NCBI RefSeq assembly: GCF_900107855.1
Contig: NZ_FNRJ01000001.1
Location: 62,001 to 126,000 of the forward strand
Direction: 5' to 3'
Origin: Marinobacterium iners DSM 11526
Lineage (GTDB): Bacteria; Pseudomonadota; Gammaproteobacteria; Pseudomonadales; Balneatricaceae
Length of the DNA stretch: 64,000 nucleotides
Shown: positions 34,938 to 43,528 of the stretch, piece by piece
Position numbering within the stretch: position 1 is the stretch's first letter
Layout: every line of letters starts with the position of its first letter
The notes under the pieces: model-generated
Told to the model about the DNA's origin: nothing
What the model saw: the letters and a program-made list of their open reading frames with translations, nothing else
The model's database searches: none
Made by a program: the position numbers and the translations under genes

Positions 34938-37271
34938 TCAAAACAGCTCCTGCTGAGGAGCGATCAGCCGTTCAAAAGATTCGCCCACGAACGGCAACAA
35001 AGTGTCAGCGACCGGCAGCAGCTGCCGGTCGATATAGTGCTGGTAGTCCAGCGGTGAGCGCAGCAATTCCTGCGGTTCCGGGCCGTTGACCGTCATCAGA
35101 TAGGCGATGCTGTCACCAACCCGTACGACCGGTGGCAAATCACGGTGCCGACGATCATCATCCAACATTTGAGCCGCACGCGCATGAGGCGGCCGATTGC
35201 GCTGGTACGCAGCAAGCGGTTGGCGAATACGACGGCGGTACACCAGATCACCATCCCGTTCACCGGCCCGAACGGCACGCACGGTTTCCTGCAACAAGAC
35301 CTGCCAAGGCTGGTCGCGGAAGATGCGCTCATACAACGCCTGCTGGAACTGGCGTGCCAGAGGCGTCCAGTCGGTCCGGACCGATTCGAGCCCGCGAAAC
35401 ACCAGCTGATCGCTGCCGTCCGGCTGCACCTTGAGACCGGCATACCGTTTCTTGCTGCCCTTTTCTGAGTGACGCATGCGCGGCATCAAAAAACGCCGAT
35501 AGTGCGCTTCATATTGCAGCTCAAGCGAGCAGTCGATATCAAAACGCTCCCGTAGCTGCTTCTGCCACCAAGCGTTCAGCTCACTGGCAAGCTGATGCCC
35601 ATATCGGTCCGTATCCCGATCCGGCCAGTCATCCCCGAGCCAGACGAACACCGAGTCGGTATCACCGTAGATCACCTGATGACCAAAGGCCTGCTCGATC
35701 CGCTCGGCGGTCTGCTGCAGAATTTGATGGCCACGCAGGGTGATGGAACCGGACAGGCGCTGATCGAAAAAACGGCACACCCGCGAGCCCAATACGCCAT
35801 AGCAGGCGTTCATCTGAATCTTGATCGCCTGCGACAGGGCCGAGTTACCCTGCCGCTTGGCTTCATCTCGCGCTTGCCAAAGACGTTCGATTATATCGGG
35901 CAGCAGCGCATGGCGGCGGTCAAAAATGGCGTGATGGAAACCCGGCACCAATGCATCGGGCGGCGCATCACCGTGAGTACCCAGCGCCAACCCCAGCGGA
36001 TCAATCCTAAAGCTGCGGATGATGCTGGGGTACAGGCTCTTGAAGTCCAGCACCAGCACATGACGATACAACCCGGGACACGATTCCATCACGAATCCGC
36101 CCGGAACATCCAGCCCATCCACACCGGAGGCATACTGGGGTGCCACATATCCGGCGCGGTGCAAACGTGGCAGGTAGAGGTTATCAAACGCCTGCGATGA
36201 GCCACCGACCTTGTCCAGCGGCAGCCCGGTCAGGCGTGCCCGTGCCAGGAGGTAAGGGATCAATTCCGTATGTTCAAAAATCTCGCTGACCAGGCGGCAG
36301 TCTTCAAGGTTATAGCGCACCAGCGCCTGCGGATCTTCACGATACAGACGCTGGATTTCTTCTCCGCGGTCATCCGGGGTTTCGATCAGTTTGCCACGAC
36401 CCAGCAGCTCACGCGCCACAAATTCCAGACTGTAGCGCTCGAACTGCCAAGTCGCGCCTTTAAGAGTATCGATCCCGTCCAGTACCACACGACCATTGAG
36501 ACGGGCATACCAACGCCCCGTTCGTGTCTGCTCAACCCGTACCGGTTCCTGATCACGACCCAAACAGAGCGGCAAGCGCTGTGCCTCGGCACGCTGTTGC
36601 AGCACCCTCAGATCAAAGCCGATCACATTCCAGCCGATAATCAGGTCTGGATCGAAGCGACGCACTTCGGCCATCAGCTGCTGCAGCAGATCACGCTCGT
36701 TATGACAGCGCACAACGGCAGGCGAGTTGGTGATGTTGCCGTTGAACAGCACTCGTTCATAGCCTTGTGACTGCAGTGCAACGGACAGGATTCGGTCGGC
36801 CCGGAGAGTGGTTTCGATATCCAGTGACAGGATGCGCAGTGGAGGTTCAAACTCGGCGCGTTGCAGGCGAGGCCCTGAAGCATCATCAATGACCCTGGCG
36901 GATGCAAAGATACCGCGCTCAATCAGATACCGGTCAGCCGGGCGAATATCTTCTTCCATGAGCGCGACACCCGCCTGCTGCAAACGACCAAGCGCTTCAT
37001 GCCATTCACGCAGGCTGTCTGCATACAGGGCACTGACCGGCTCATGATTCAGGCTTGATAATGACAGCGGTCGCAACTGACAGCCGGGCAGGTCTGATAG
37101 GAGCTCAGCGACATGAGCCCCATCCGACTGCAGTATAAAGGCGACAGCAGCCTCTCCCTCAATGACCACCTCATGGGCACCGGTAGCGGTTCTGAGCCAA
37201 TAACTCAGTTGCAGTCGACCATTGTGATCCCGCTGTCGACGGGTCAGCGGGAAACCGATCAAGGCGGGCAT
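34938..37271 (-). CDS. polB: DNA polymerase II (family B), 777 aa
   Basis: Exonuclease motifs SLDIETT, NVIGFDLRVL and YNLEDC are intact; polymerase motifs A (DFKSLYPSII), B (KIQMNACYGVLGS) and C (YGDTDSVF) follow. Length matches E. coli PolB (783). It performs translesion and replication-restart synthesis. Its ATG overlaps the mvaD stop by one base, so it is the last gene of the mevalonate operon, an unusual place. No LexA box is visible nearby. Confidence 0.96.
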   Translation of the reverse strand: MPALIGFPLTRRQRDHNGRLQLSYWLRTATGAHEVVIEGEAAVAFILQSDGAHVAELLSDLPGCQLRPLSLSSLNHEPVSALYADSLREWHEALGRLQQAGVALMEEDIRPADRYLIERGIFASARVIDDASGPRLQRAEFEPPLRILSLDIETTLRADRILSVALQSQGYERVLFNGNITNSPAVVRCHNERDLLQQLMAEVRRFDPDLIIGWNVIGFDLRVLQQRAEAQRLPLCLGRDQEPVRVEQTRTGRWYARLNGRVVLDGIDTLKGATWQFERYSLEFVARELLGRGKLIETPDDRGEEIQRLYREDPQALVRYNLEDCRLVSEIFEHTELIPYLLARARLTGLPLDKVGGSSQAFDNLYLPRLHRAGYVAPQYASGVDGLDVPGGFVMESCPGLYRHVLVLDFKSLYPSIIRSFRIDPLGLALGTHGDAPPDALVPGFHHAIFDRRHALLPDIIERLWQARDEAKRQGNSALSQAIKIQMNACYGVLGSRVCRFFDQRLSGSITLRGHQILQQTAERIEQAFGHQVIYGDTDSVFVWLGDDWPDRDTDRYGHQLASELNAWWQKQLRERFDIDCSLELQYEAHYRRFLMPRMRHSEKGSKKRYAGLKVQPDGSDQLVFRGLESVRTDWTPLARQFQQALYERIFRDQPWQVLLQETVRAVRAGERDGDLVYRRRIRQPLAAYQRNRPPHARAAQMLDDDRRHRDLPPVVRVGDSIAYLMTVNGPEPQELLRSPLDYQHYIDRQLLPVADTLLPFVGESFERLIAPQQELF

Positions 37272-38266
37272 CAGCGGCTGCCGAAAGGCTCCACGGTTTC
37301 CAGATCAGGGAAGTGACGCAACACTTCATCACGGCACTGCTGTTCAAACAGCAGCTTTAAGTTGGGGCCTGCATCCATGGTGAAATATACAGGCACCCCG
37401 TGTCGACGAAGCGTCCACACCGTCTGCATCGCCGCCACCGATTCCGGTTGCCAGTACAGCAGTGGTGGCCAGCTGGCAATCATGGTGGCATGCATCGACA
37501 GCGCGTTCTGTTCGGCAGTTTGCCCCAACAACTCAAAATCCTGTCGTGCGATAGCCTGATGCAGCTTTTCCAGATCAGCCGCCGCCTGCAGAGGCCAGCT
37601 CTGGTAGAGATGGGCGGTTTCCACCGTGCGCTGCATGCCAGAGCGGGAATCTACCGCCTTTTCTCCGGCATCCACCTTGGCAAGGCCAATACACAGGTCC
37701 GGCCATTCTGCATCCAGTGCAATACCGTGGCTGTCGAGCCCATCTTCACGCTGCCCCATACGCCATTCGACGAAGCCATCAAACACCGAACGGCAGGCGC
37801 TGCCACTGCCATGGCGGGCCAACACCGACAGCAGCTGGGGCTCCAAATCCAGCCCAAGCGCATCATTCAGTGCCAGCGTCAGTGCAGCAAAGCCCGAGGC
37901 CGAAGACGCCAGTCCGGCGGCGGTGGGGATGTTGTTGCGGGTTTCCACCCGGAAGTACAGATCCTGCTGCCGACGAAACAGGTCGATGAAGGCTGATACC
38001 TTCTGGCTGAATTTTGCGCTGGGCAAAAGCTGCTGCCCATTGAGCCAGACTTCATCCACTTCAGCATCAATCGGGGTGAGCCGGGTATGGGTCCCGAGAT
38101 AATCCAGCGAAACGGACAGGGATGCGTTGACCGGCAAATTAAAGCTTCGGTCACGCTTGCCCCAGTATTTGCACAACGCAATATTACTGGGAGCAAAGAG
38201 CTCCGATGACGCCTTTGCCTGCAGGTGCGAGGGTAATAAACGATCAATCACTTCAGCAGGTGTCAT
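37271..38266 (-). CDS. mvaD: Diphosphomevalonate decarboxylase, 331 aa
   Basis: GHMP-fold enzyme: APSNIALCKYWGKRDRSFNL, NIPTAAGLASSASGFAALTL, SGSACRSVFDGFVEW and a conserved Asp-bearing TMDAGPNLKLL segment near the C-terminus. It converts diphosphomevalonate to isopentenyl diphosphate, using ATP. The start overlaps the upstream kinase by 14 bases. Confidence 0.94.
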   Translation of the reverse strand: MTPAEVIDRLLPSHLQAKASSELFAPSNIALCKYWGKRDRSFNLPVNASLSVSLDYLGTHTRLTPIDAEVDEVWLNGQQLLPSAKFSQKVSAFIDLFRRQQDLYFRVETRNNIPTAAGLASSASGFAALTLALNDALGLDLEPQLLSVLARHGSGSACRSVFDGFVEWRMGQREDGLDSHGIALDAEWPDLCIGLAKVDAGEKAVDSRSGMQRTVETAHLYQSWPLQAAADLEKLHQAIARQDFELLGQTAEQNALSMHATMIASWPPLLYWQPESVAAMQTVWTLRRHGVPVYFTMDAGPNLKLLFEQQCRDEVLRHFPDLETVEPFGSR

Positions 38267-39194
38267 GGCTAATCTCCACTCCAGTAGCGGCTACCGAGAC
38301 CGGGATCGACTCCCAGGGCAGCGTTTCGGTCATGTGTCCCAGTGCCAGTACACAGTCACCCAGGCCCGAGCCCGATATTTTGGAGCCCAGAATGCCCGGT
38401 TGCGCTCTCAAGCGCCAAATCATCTCAGACAAGGTGGCATCATTCACCCCCAGCGCATCCATCAGGCCCTGATACAGATTCATCAACTGCCCCAGTTGCG
38501 ACCAGTCGGCGCTGTCCACCGCCCTTCGACCCGCCTCACAGGTCTGACCCATGAGACGATACAGCCCGGCATAGAGTGAGGGTTGAGAGGCCGCACGGGA
38601 TTCCACAAGCGCCAGCACCTCGGGGGTTTTCATCTTGTAGCCGCAATACAGCAGCGCCAGTGGCGGCAGGCCATTCAGACGTTCCACCGTACGCGGACTC
38701 ACACGGTATTGAACAACACCACCATAGATACTGGCCGCCAGATCAGTTCCGGAGCCGCGTCCGTTCTGGGCTTGATGCACGGCATGCAAGGCCACCTCAA
38801 ACAAGGCTTCAGGCGTTGTATCCGTGCCACAAAATTCGGCCAGTGCTGCTGTGACCGCTGCCGTGACTGCCGCCGAAGAGCCAAGCCCTACGGTATGTGA
38901 AAAACCGGAGCGTATCTGCAGGCGAAAGCCCTGTTTCAAGTAAGGTCGGTACGCCTCAATCACGGCCAGCACAAAGCTCAGCGCAGGTTCCGGTTGCAGC
39001 TGACTCAGATCACTTCGATAGCGTGCTAGTGCGCTGTCAATTTCTACCCGTTGTGATGCCAATGGTGTCAGCTCGACTTCAAGCCAGTGCTCCAGCGCAC
39101 AGGCCAGTGCCGGTTCGCCAAACAGTACCGCATGCTCACCCATCAGCATGATGCTGCCGGGGGCACGGGTGTTAATCTTCGAGTATGCGGACAC
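38253..39194 (-). CDS. mvaK2: Probable phosphomevalonate kinase (GHMP family), 313 aa
   Basis: GHMP kinase with RAPGSIMLMGEHAVLFGEPA, ATP loop HTVGLGSSAAVTAA and GRGSGTDLAASIYGGVVQYR. The HTVGLGSSAAV and HQAQNGRGSGTDLAAS segments are closer to phosphomevalonate kinases than to mevalonate kinases. It occupies the one missing step between mevalonate kinase and mvaD. It overlaps the upstream kinase by 23 bases. Swapped roles of the two kinases cannot be excluded. Confidence 0.7.
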   Translation of the reverse strand: MSAYSKINTRAPGSIMLMGEHAVLFGEPALACALEHWLEVELTPLASQRVEIDSALARYRSDLSQLQPEPALSFVLAVIEAYRPYLKQGFRLQIRSGFSHTVGLGSSAAVTAAVTAALAEFCGTDTTPEALFEVALHAVHQAQNGRGSGTDLAASIYGGVVQYRVSPRTVERLNGLPPLALLYCGYKMKTPEVLALVESRAASQPSLYAGLYRLMGQTCEAGRRAVDSADWSQLGQLMNLYQGLMDALGVNDATLSEMIWRLRAQPGILGSKISGSGLGDCVLALGHMTETLPWESIPVSVAATGVEISHDTC

Positions 39195-40176
39195 CTTGTC
39201 GATCCTCTTTCAGAACACCCCAGTGCCAGTGCGACTGCAGCGGCAACTGGGCCGGGGTCCCCTGCGGCAGCCAGAGCAGCATCAGCCCACCTTGATCCCC
39301 GGAAACCGCACCCGCACCACAGATTTTGGCGGCACCACCTCGCTGTTCGACACGCTCGGCAAAGCGTTGCAACGAGGCAGGTACAACACCGATACGGCTG
39401 AGCAATCGATGGTTGGCACGCACCTGTTCCAGCGGCGTATCACCCTTGAGCAGCGCCGTCGCCACCTGCTCGGTGATGTCGGCAAATTCACTCCAGATAT
39501 CAGACTGACCGAAGTGACGCCGCACCTCATCCACACAGGCGCCTGTGCTGCTGGCCGGGGTACCGGTAAACAGCCAGAACCACCCGACCCCCAGCCCCTC
39601 ATCAACCAGCGGAAGCCGTGACACCTGCTCACCCTGCAATTTGACCAGCCCTCCACTGCACACAGCCGCTGCATCGATCATACTGCCTCGCCCATGCTGC
39701 AAACGCTCACAGTAACGCACCTGCTGAATCAGTTGTTCAAGGCTGTCAAAATGCCCAAACAGTTTCAACAGTGCCGCAATCAACGCCGCAGAAGAGCCCA
39801 TGCCAGCACCAATGGGTATATCCGAGTCTATACTGAGGCTGCCTCGCGGCTGAATATCAAGTCCGGACAGCACTCGCGCCATATCAATGGCATAGAAGGC
39901 CAACTCAGCGGGTTTTTTTAGGATACGGGTAATTGGCAGTTCGCCGCGCAGATAGCGCTCGAAGTGATTGTCGAGGCGACGCCGCAGGCCGGCCAGCTTG
40001 TCCAGCCCCAGCTCATGGGTGCGCTCGCGGGTATGCCAGCTCAAACGCGGCAATTGGTCAGGACGGTAGTGGATCCGCATGTGCCGATCCACCGCCAATG
40101 CCAGCGCCGGCGCGCCGTACACCACAGCATGTTCACCACTGAGAATGATCTTGCCCGGAGCGCAGGCGGTCGGCAT
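39172..40176 (-). CDS. mvaK1: Mevalonate kinase, 334 aa
   Basis: GHMP kinase: APGKIILSGEHAVVYGAPAL, IPIGAGMGSSAALIAALLK, ERLQHGRGSMIDAAAVCSGG and a C-terminal CGAGAVSGDQGGLMLL. The GEHAVVYG and IPIGAGMGSSAA forms are those of mevalonate kinase. ATG overlaps the mvaS stop by one base (TGATG). Confidence 0.8.
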   Translation of the reverse strand: MPTACAPGKIILSGEHAVVYGAPALALAVDRHMRIHYRPDQLPRLSWHTRERTHELGLDKLAGLRRRLDNHFERYLRGELPITRILKKPAELAFYAIDMARVLSGLDIQPRGSLSIDSDIPIGAGMGSSAALIAALLKLFGHFDSLEQLIQQVRYCERLQHGRGSMIDAAAVCSGGLVKLQGEQVSRLPLVDEGLGVGWFWLFTGTPASSTGACVDEVRRHFGQSDIWSEFADITEQVATALLKGDTPLEQVRANHRLLSRIGVVPASLQRFAERVEQRGGAAKICGAGAVSGDQGGLMLLWLPQGTPAQLPLQSHWHWGVLKEDRQGVRILED

Positions 40177-41342
40177 CAGCAGGGAATATATTCGCGTTTG
40201 TGATGGATAATGCCCGCTAGACGGAAACGGCCGGTGGTACCTTCAGGGAAGGTGTATTCGCCGCCATCAGTCGGCACCTGATGCTGATACAGTTTCAGGT
40301 ATTCATCATGGCTGATTTCGCGCCGGGCGTTTAGCATCTCTCGATGCAGCTCGGTATGCAGTGCCTGTTTATAGCCATCCACCACGGTACCGGAAAAAAA
40401 CTCGGCCACACAACCGGAGCCATAACTGAAAAAACCGATCCGCTTGCCGGCCAAATCTTCCAGCGTATTTTCCAGCAGCGAGGTCAGACCGATATACATG
40501 GAAGCGGTATAGCTGTTACCGATGATGCGGTTGTACAGCAGGGTATTGCTGATCTGCGCCTCCTGCTCGGCTGAAGACAAGCCAGCCCTGTTCAGCTTGA
40601 CCAACTGCTGATGCGCTTTTTGAGCCATGCGACTGAACGGCAGGTGGTAACAGAAATGACTGAAGTCGGCAAACGCCAACGAACTGGCCTCACGGAAATG
40701 CTCCCAGGCTTTTTTGAGAGCCTTGAGGTAAATTTTGGTGGAGTACTTGCCATCCACCAGTGCGGTCGAGCGATAGTTCGGTCGCCAGAAGTCCATCACG
40801 TCTTCAGTATAATTGCCGACCTCCGGATCGATGGTGACCAGACGCGGATTGGCACTGATCAGCAGAGCCACGGCACCGCAGCCCTGAGTCGCTTCGCCGG
40901 GCGTATCCAGATCGTAGCGAGCAATGTCAGAAGCGATCACCAGCACCTTGCTGTCCGGCTTGCGCGCCACCAGTGCACAGGCCATCTGAATGGCGGCGGT
41001 CGCGCTGTAGCAGGCCTGTTTCAATTCCACAACCCGGCAATTGGCGCTCAGGCCAAGCAGACGATGCACGTACACACCTGCAGCCTTGGACTGATCAATG
41101 CCGGTTTCGGTGGCAAACAGCAACGTCCCGATTGTTTCAGGCCCAATGCGCTCTACCAGTGGCAAGGCCGCATTGGCTGCCATGGTGACGATGTCTTCGT
41201 CCGGCGCGGCCATACCCATTTTCTCCTGACCAATGCCGGTATAGTACTTCTCCGGATCGGTGCCCTGCACCTGTGCCAGCGTGCGCAGGTCCAGGTAATA
41301 GTTGGAGGTGTAAAAGCTGATTTCGTCTATACCAACGGACAT
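40176..41342 (-). CDS. mvaS: Hydroxymethylglutaryl-CoA synthase, 388 aa
   Basis: Bacterial HMG-CoA synthase with catalytic Glu (LLFATETGIDQSK), Cys (VVELKQACYSATAAIQMA) and His (FCYHLPFSRMAQKAH), plus SYGSGCVAEFFSG. It condenses acetoacetyl-CoA with acetyl-CoA. Length fits the family. Located 15 bases after fni. Confidence 0.96.
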   Translation of the reverse strand: MSVGIDEISFYTSNYYLDLRTLAQVQGTDPEKYYTGIGQEKMGMAAPDEDIVTMAANAALPLVERIGPETIGTLLFATETGIDQSKAAGVYVHRLLGLSANCRVVELKQACYSATAAIQMACALVARKPDSKVLVIASDIARYDLDTPGEATQGCGAVALLISANPRLVTIDPEVGNYTEDVMDFWRPNYRSTALVDGKYSTKIYLKALKKAWEHFREASSLAFADFSHFCYHLPFSRMAQKAHQQLVKLNRAGLSSAEQEAQISNTLLYNRIIGNSYTASMYIGLTSLLENTLEDLAGKRIGFFSYGSGCVAEFFSGTVVDGYKQALHTELHREMLNARREISHDEYLKLYQHQVPTDGGEYTFPEGTTGRFRLAGIIHHKREYIPC

Positions 41343-41357
41343 ACTCGACCAGGGTCC

Positions 41358-42386
41358 TCAACGCTCTTGGACAATAAGCGTCCTGTTCCGGAACAGCGCC
41401 GCCACATCAGGCGTACCGAGCAGAAACATCGCAGTAACAAATTCGCGGCGCAAACGCTCAATGGCGTCCACAACCGCTTCGGCAGATTCCATCGCCGGCT
41501 GCAGCAGGGGCGCAGCCATACCGCACAGCGAGGCGCCGAGTATAACAGATTTGGCCATATCAATCCCATCTCTGAGCCCGCCACTGGCGATCAGGGTAGC
41601 CCGATCCAGATAGGGCTCTGCCTGCTGCAGTGCCAGAGGGGTTGGCAGCCCCCAGTCCTGAAACCTGAGGCCAATATCGCTGCCATCATGGCGTCGATGA
41701 TGCTCTATCCGGCTCCACGAAGTGCCGCCAGTGCCGGCAATATCAAAGTGACGAATGCCCTGTCTGAGCCCCAGCTCTATGTCCGCCGGGGACAGGCCGG
41801 ATCCCACTTCCTTGAGCATCACAGGAACCGACAGACCTGCCGCCACTGCACCCATCTGCTGCGCCAGATTACTGAAGTTGGTATCACCCTCGGGCTGCAC
41901 CGCTTCCTGCAGCGGGTTGAGGTGGAAGTAGAGCGCATCGGCCCCAACACAGTCCACTGCCTCCTGACAACGCTGGAGGTCGAAGCCATAGTTGAGCTGT
42001 ACACCACCTACATTACCTATGAGTACAGTAGTTGGGGCGAATTGACGCAACTCAAAACTTGCACGCGCTTCCGGGTGGGTAAACATTACCCGTTGCGATC
42101 CGACCGCCATGGCCACCTGACACTGCTCAGCCGCCAGCGCCAGGTTCATATTGATACGTCGCACCAACTCATGATCACCACCGGTCATGGAAGAGATCAG
42201 CAGCGGAAACGAGAGTCGTTTGCCAAGAAACTCAACCGATGGATCAACCTCATCGAATGCCAGTTCGGGCAAAGCCCGGTGCATCAGTCGGATCCGATCA
42301 AACCAATGCCCCTGCCGATCGGTCAGCGGGTCCTGCTCAATCGCCCGGATATGCTCTATTTTGCGCTCGTTGGTGGGGTCGGTCAT
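41358..42386 (-). CDS. fni: Type 2 isopentenyl-diphosphate isomerase (FMN), 342 aa
   Basis: RKIEHIRAIEQDP, PLLISSMTGGDHELVRRINM, AVGSQRVMF, HLNPLQEAVQPEGDTNFSNL, VMLKEVGSGLSP and the FMN-site DIAGTGGTSWSRIE are hallmarks of IDI-2. The enzyme interconverts IPP and DMAPP using reduced FMN. ATG overlaps the mvaA stop (TAATG). Confidence 0.96.
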   Translation of the reverse strand: MTDPTNERKIEHIRAIEQDPLTDRQGHWFDRIRLMHRALPELAFDEVDPSVEFLGKRLSFPLLISSMTGGDHELVRRINMNLALAAEQCQVAMAVGSQRVMFTHPEARASFELRQFAPTTVLIGNVGGVQLNYGFDLQRCQEAVDCVGADALYFHLNPLQEAVQPEGDTNFSNLAQQMGAVAAGLSVPVMLKEVGSGLSPADIELGLRQGIRHFDIAGTGGTSWSRIEHHRRHDGSDIGLRFQDWGLPTPLALQQAEPYLDRATLIASGGLRDGIDMAKSVILGASLCGMAAPLLQPAMESAEAVVDAIERLRREFVTAMFLLGTPDVAALFRNRTLIVQER

Positions 42387-43423
42387 TACCGCTCCAGCTT
42401 GATATGGGCTTCCATCAGCTCACCGGGGTTGGTCTGGGCCGCCATCAGCGACAGCTCGCCACACAGCACGGTAGCGGCACAGATCGCCGCCAGCCTGCGG
42501 GCGTTTGCGCCGGGCTCGCGCGCCTCCTTGCAGCCCAGCTGGCGCAGATTGTCCTCGACAAAATCGATTCCCTTGCCGTTACCTACCGAGCCTACAATCA
42601 GGTTCGGAAGCGTACAGGAAAAGTAGAGGTCGCCATCACGCACTTCGGCGTGCACAACCCCCTGTGAGCCTTCGATGATGTTGGCGGCATCCTGGCCAGT
42701 AGCCAGATAGAACGCCAGCAGCATGTTGGCATAGTGGGCGTTGGCACTTCGCAGCCCACCCGCCATCAAGGTCCCTATAAGGTTCTTTTTGATATTCAGA
42801 TCAACCACTTTTTCCGGCGTGGTTTTCAGGCGGCGTTCGCAGATATCACGTGGAATCAGAATCTCACTGACTACGTACTTGCCACGCCCCAGTATTCCGT
42901 TGACGGCCGTGGCCTTCTTGTCAGAGCAATAGTTGGCCGAGATGGAGCAGTAACGCAGTTGAGGATACTGCTGCAGAATCCATGGAATCAGCTTGTCAGC
43001 GGCGTTGGTGACCATATTGTGACCGGATGCATCACCGGTCGTGAACTCCAGTCTCAGATAGATCAGGTTGCCCACGATCTGGCTGTGCATGTCAATCAGG
43101 TTGGCAAAGCGACTGCTGGTGGCCACCACGGCATTGAGATCGTCCTTGCGTGCCTTGATTGACTGCAGCGCCTGATGTGCCGCCAGCGCATCATCCGCTT
43201 CCAAAAGAATTGAGCGCGTCATGCGCTCGTCCACCACTGTGGTGACAATGCCCTTTTCGGTCAAGGTGGACACGCGTGCTCCGCGGCCAACGGATGGCCA
43301 CAGTGGCGTCTCATAGGTCGCCAGGGGCACACTGAGCTTTTCATTCAGCACATCGCCGCCGATCTTGATTGGCCCGACCCAGCGCATCGGGATGGGAGCT
43401 TCCAGTATTTTATGTGACTTCAT
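42386..43423 (-). CDS. mvaA: Hydroxymethylglutaryl-CoA reductase, class I-like, 345 aa
   Basis: Catalytic segments NYCSDKKATAVNGILGRGKY (Lys), TGQDAANIIEGSQG (Asp) and the C-terminal LMEAHIKLER (His) follow the class I (eukaryote/archaeal) pattern rather than class II; the usual GDAMGMN motif reads GDASGHN. It reduces HMG-CoA to mevalonate, the committed step. ATG 43423 is chosen; an ATG 24 bases upstream is possible. First gene of the mevalonate operon; a strong terminator lies 22 bases upstream. Confidence 0.92.
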   Translation of the reverse strand: MKSHKILEAPIPMRWVGPIKIGGDVLNEKLSVPLATYETPLWPSVGRGARVSTLTEKGIVTTVVDERMTRSILLEADDALAAHQALQSIKARKDDLNAVVATSSRFANLIDMHSQIVGNLIYLRLEFTTGDASGHNMVTNAADKLIPWILQQYPQLRYCSISANYCSDKKATAVNGILGRGKYVVSEILIPRDICERRLKTTPEKVVDLNIKKNLIGTLMAGGLRSANAHYANMLLAFYLATGQDAANIIEGSQGVVHAEVRDGDLYFSCTLPNLIVGSVGNGKGIDFVEDNLRQLGCKEAREPGANARRLAAICAATVLCGELSLMAAQTNPGELMEAHIKLER

Positions 43424-43445
43424 GCTCAACGCATCCTCTGAAAAC

Positions 43446-43472
43446 AAAAAAGGGCTGCAACTGTGGCAACCC
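43446..43472 (-). terminator. Intrinsic terminator between tolC-like gene and mvaA
   Basis: On the minus strand GGGTTGC pairs with GCAGCCC (one G-U pair) around a 7-base loop, followed by TTTTTT. It lies 22 bases before mvaA. It ends the secretion operon or acts as an attenuator for the mevalonate operon. Confidence 0.8.
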
Positions 43473-43489
43473 TCTTGAAAGACCTCAGG

Positions 43490-43518
43490 CTGCGCGGGAT
43501 TTTAAGCCACCCGCGCAG
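43490..43518 (-). terminator. Hairpin directly after the tolC-like gene
   Basis: CTGCGCGGG (43490-43498) pairs perfectly with CCCGCGCAG (43510-43518). It begins 10 bases after the stop codon of the tolC-like gene and precedes the second hairpin. The T-run is poor; it may protect the message end. Confidence 0.5.
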
Positions 43519-43528
43519 ATGGATGCAA

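Noticed and set aside
37337-37354. CTGCTGTTCAAACAGCAG near the polB start considered as a LexA box
   Set aside because: The CTGT and ACAG halves are separated by only 4 bases instead of 8, and it lies within mvaD, so it does not fit the SOS consensus.
40611-42626. Open frame of 671 codons on the + strand across mvaS, fni and mvaA
   Set aside because: It is antisense to three clear mevalonate genes, with a composition typical of shadow frames (rich in His, Gln and Arg).
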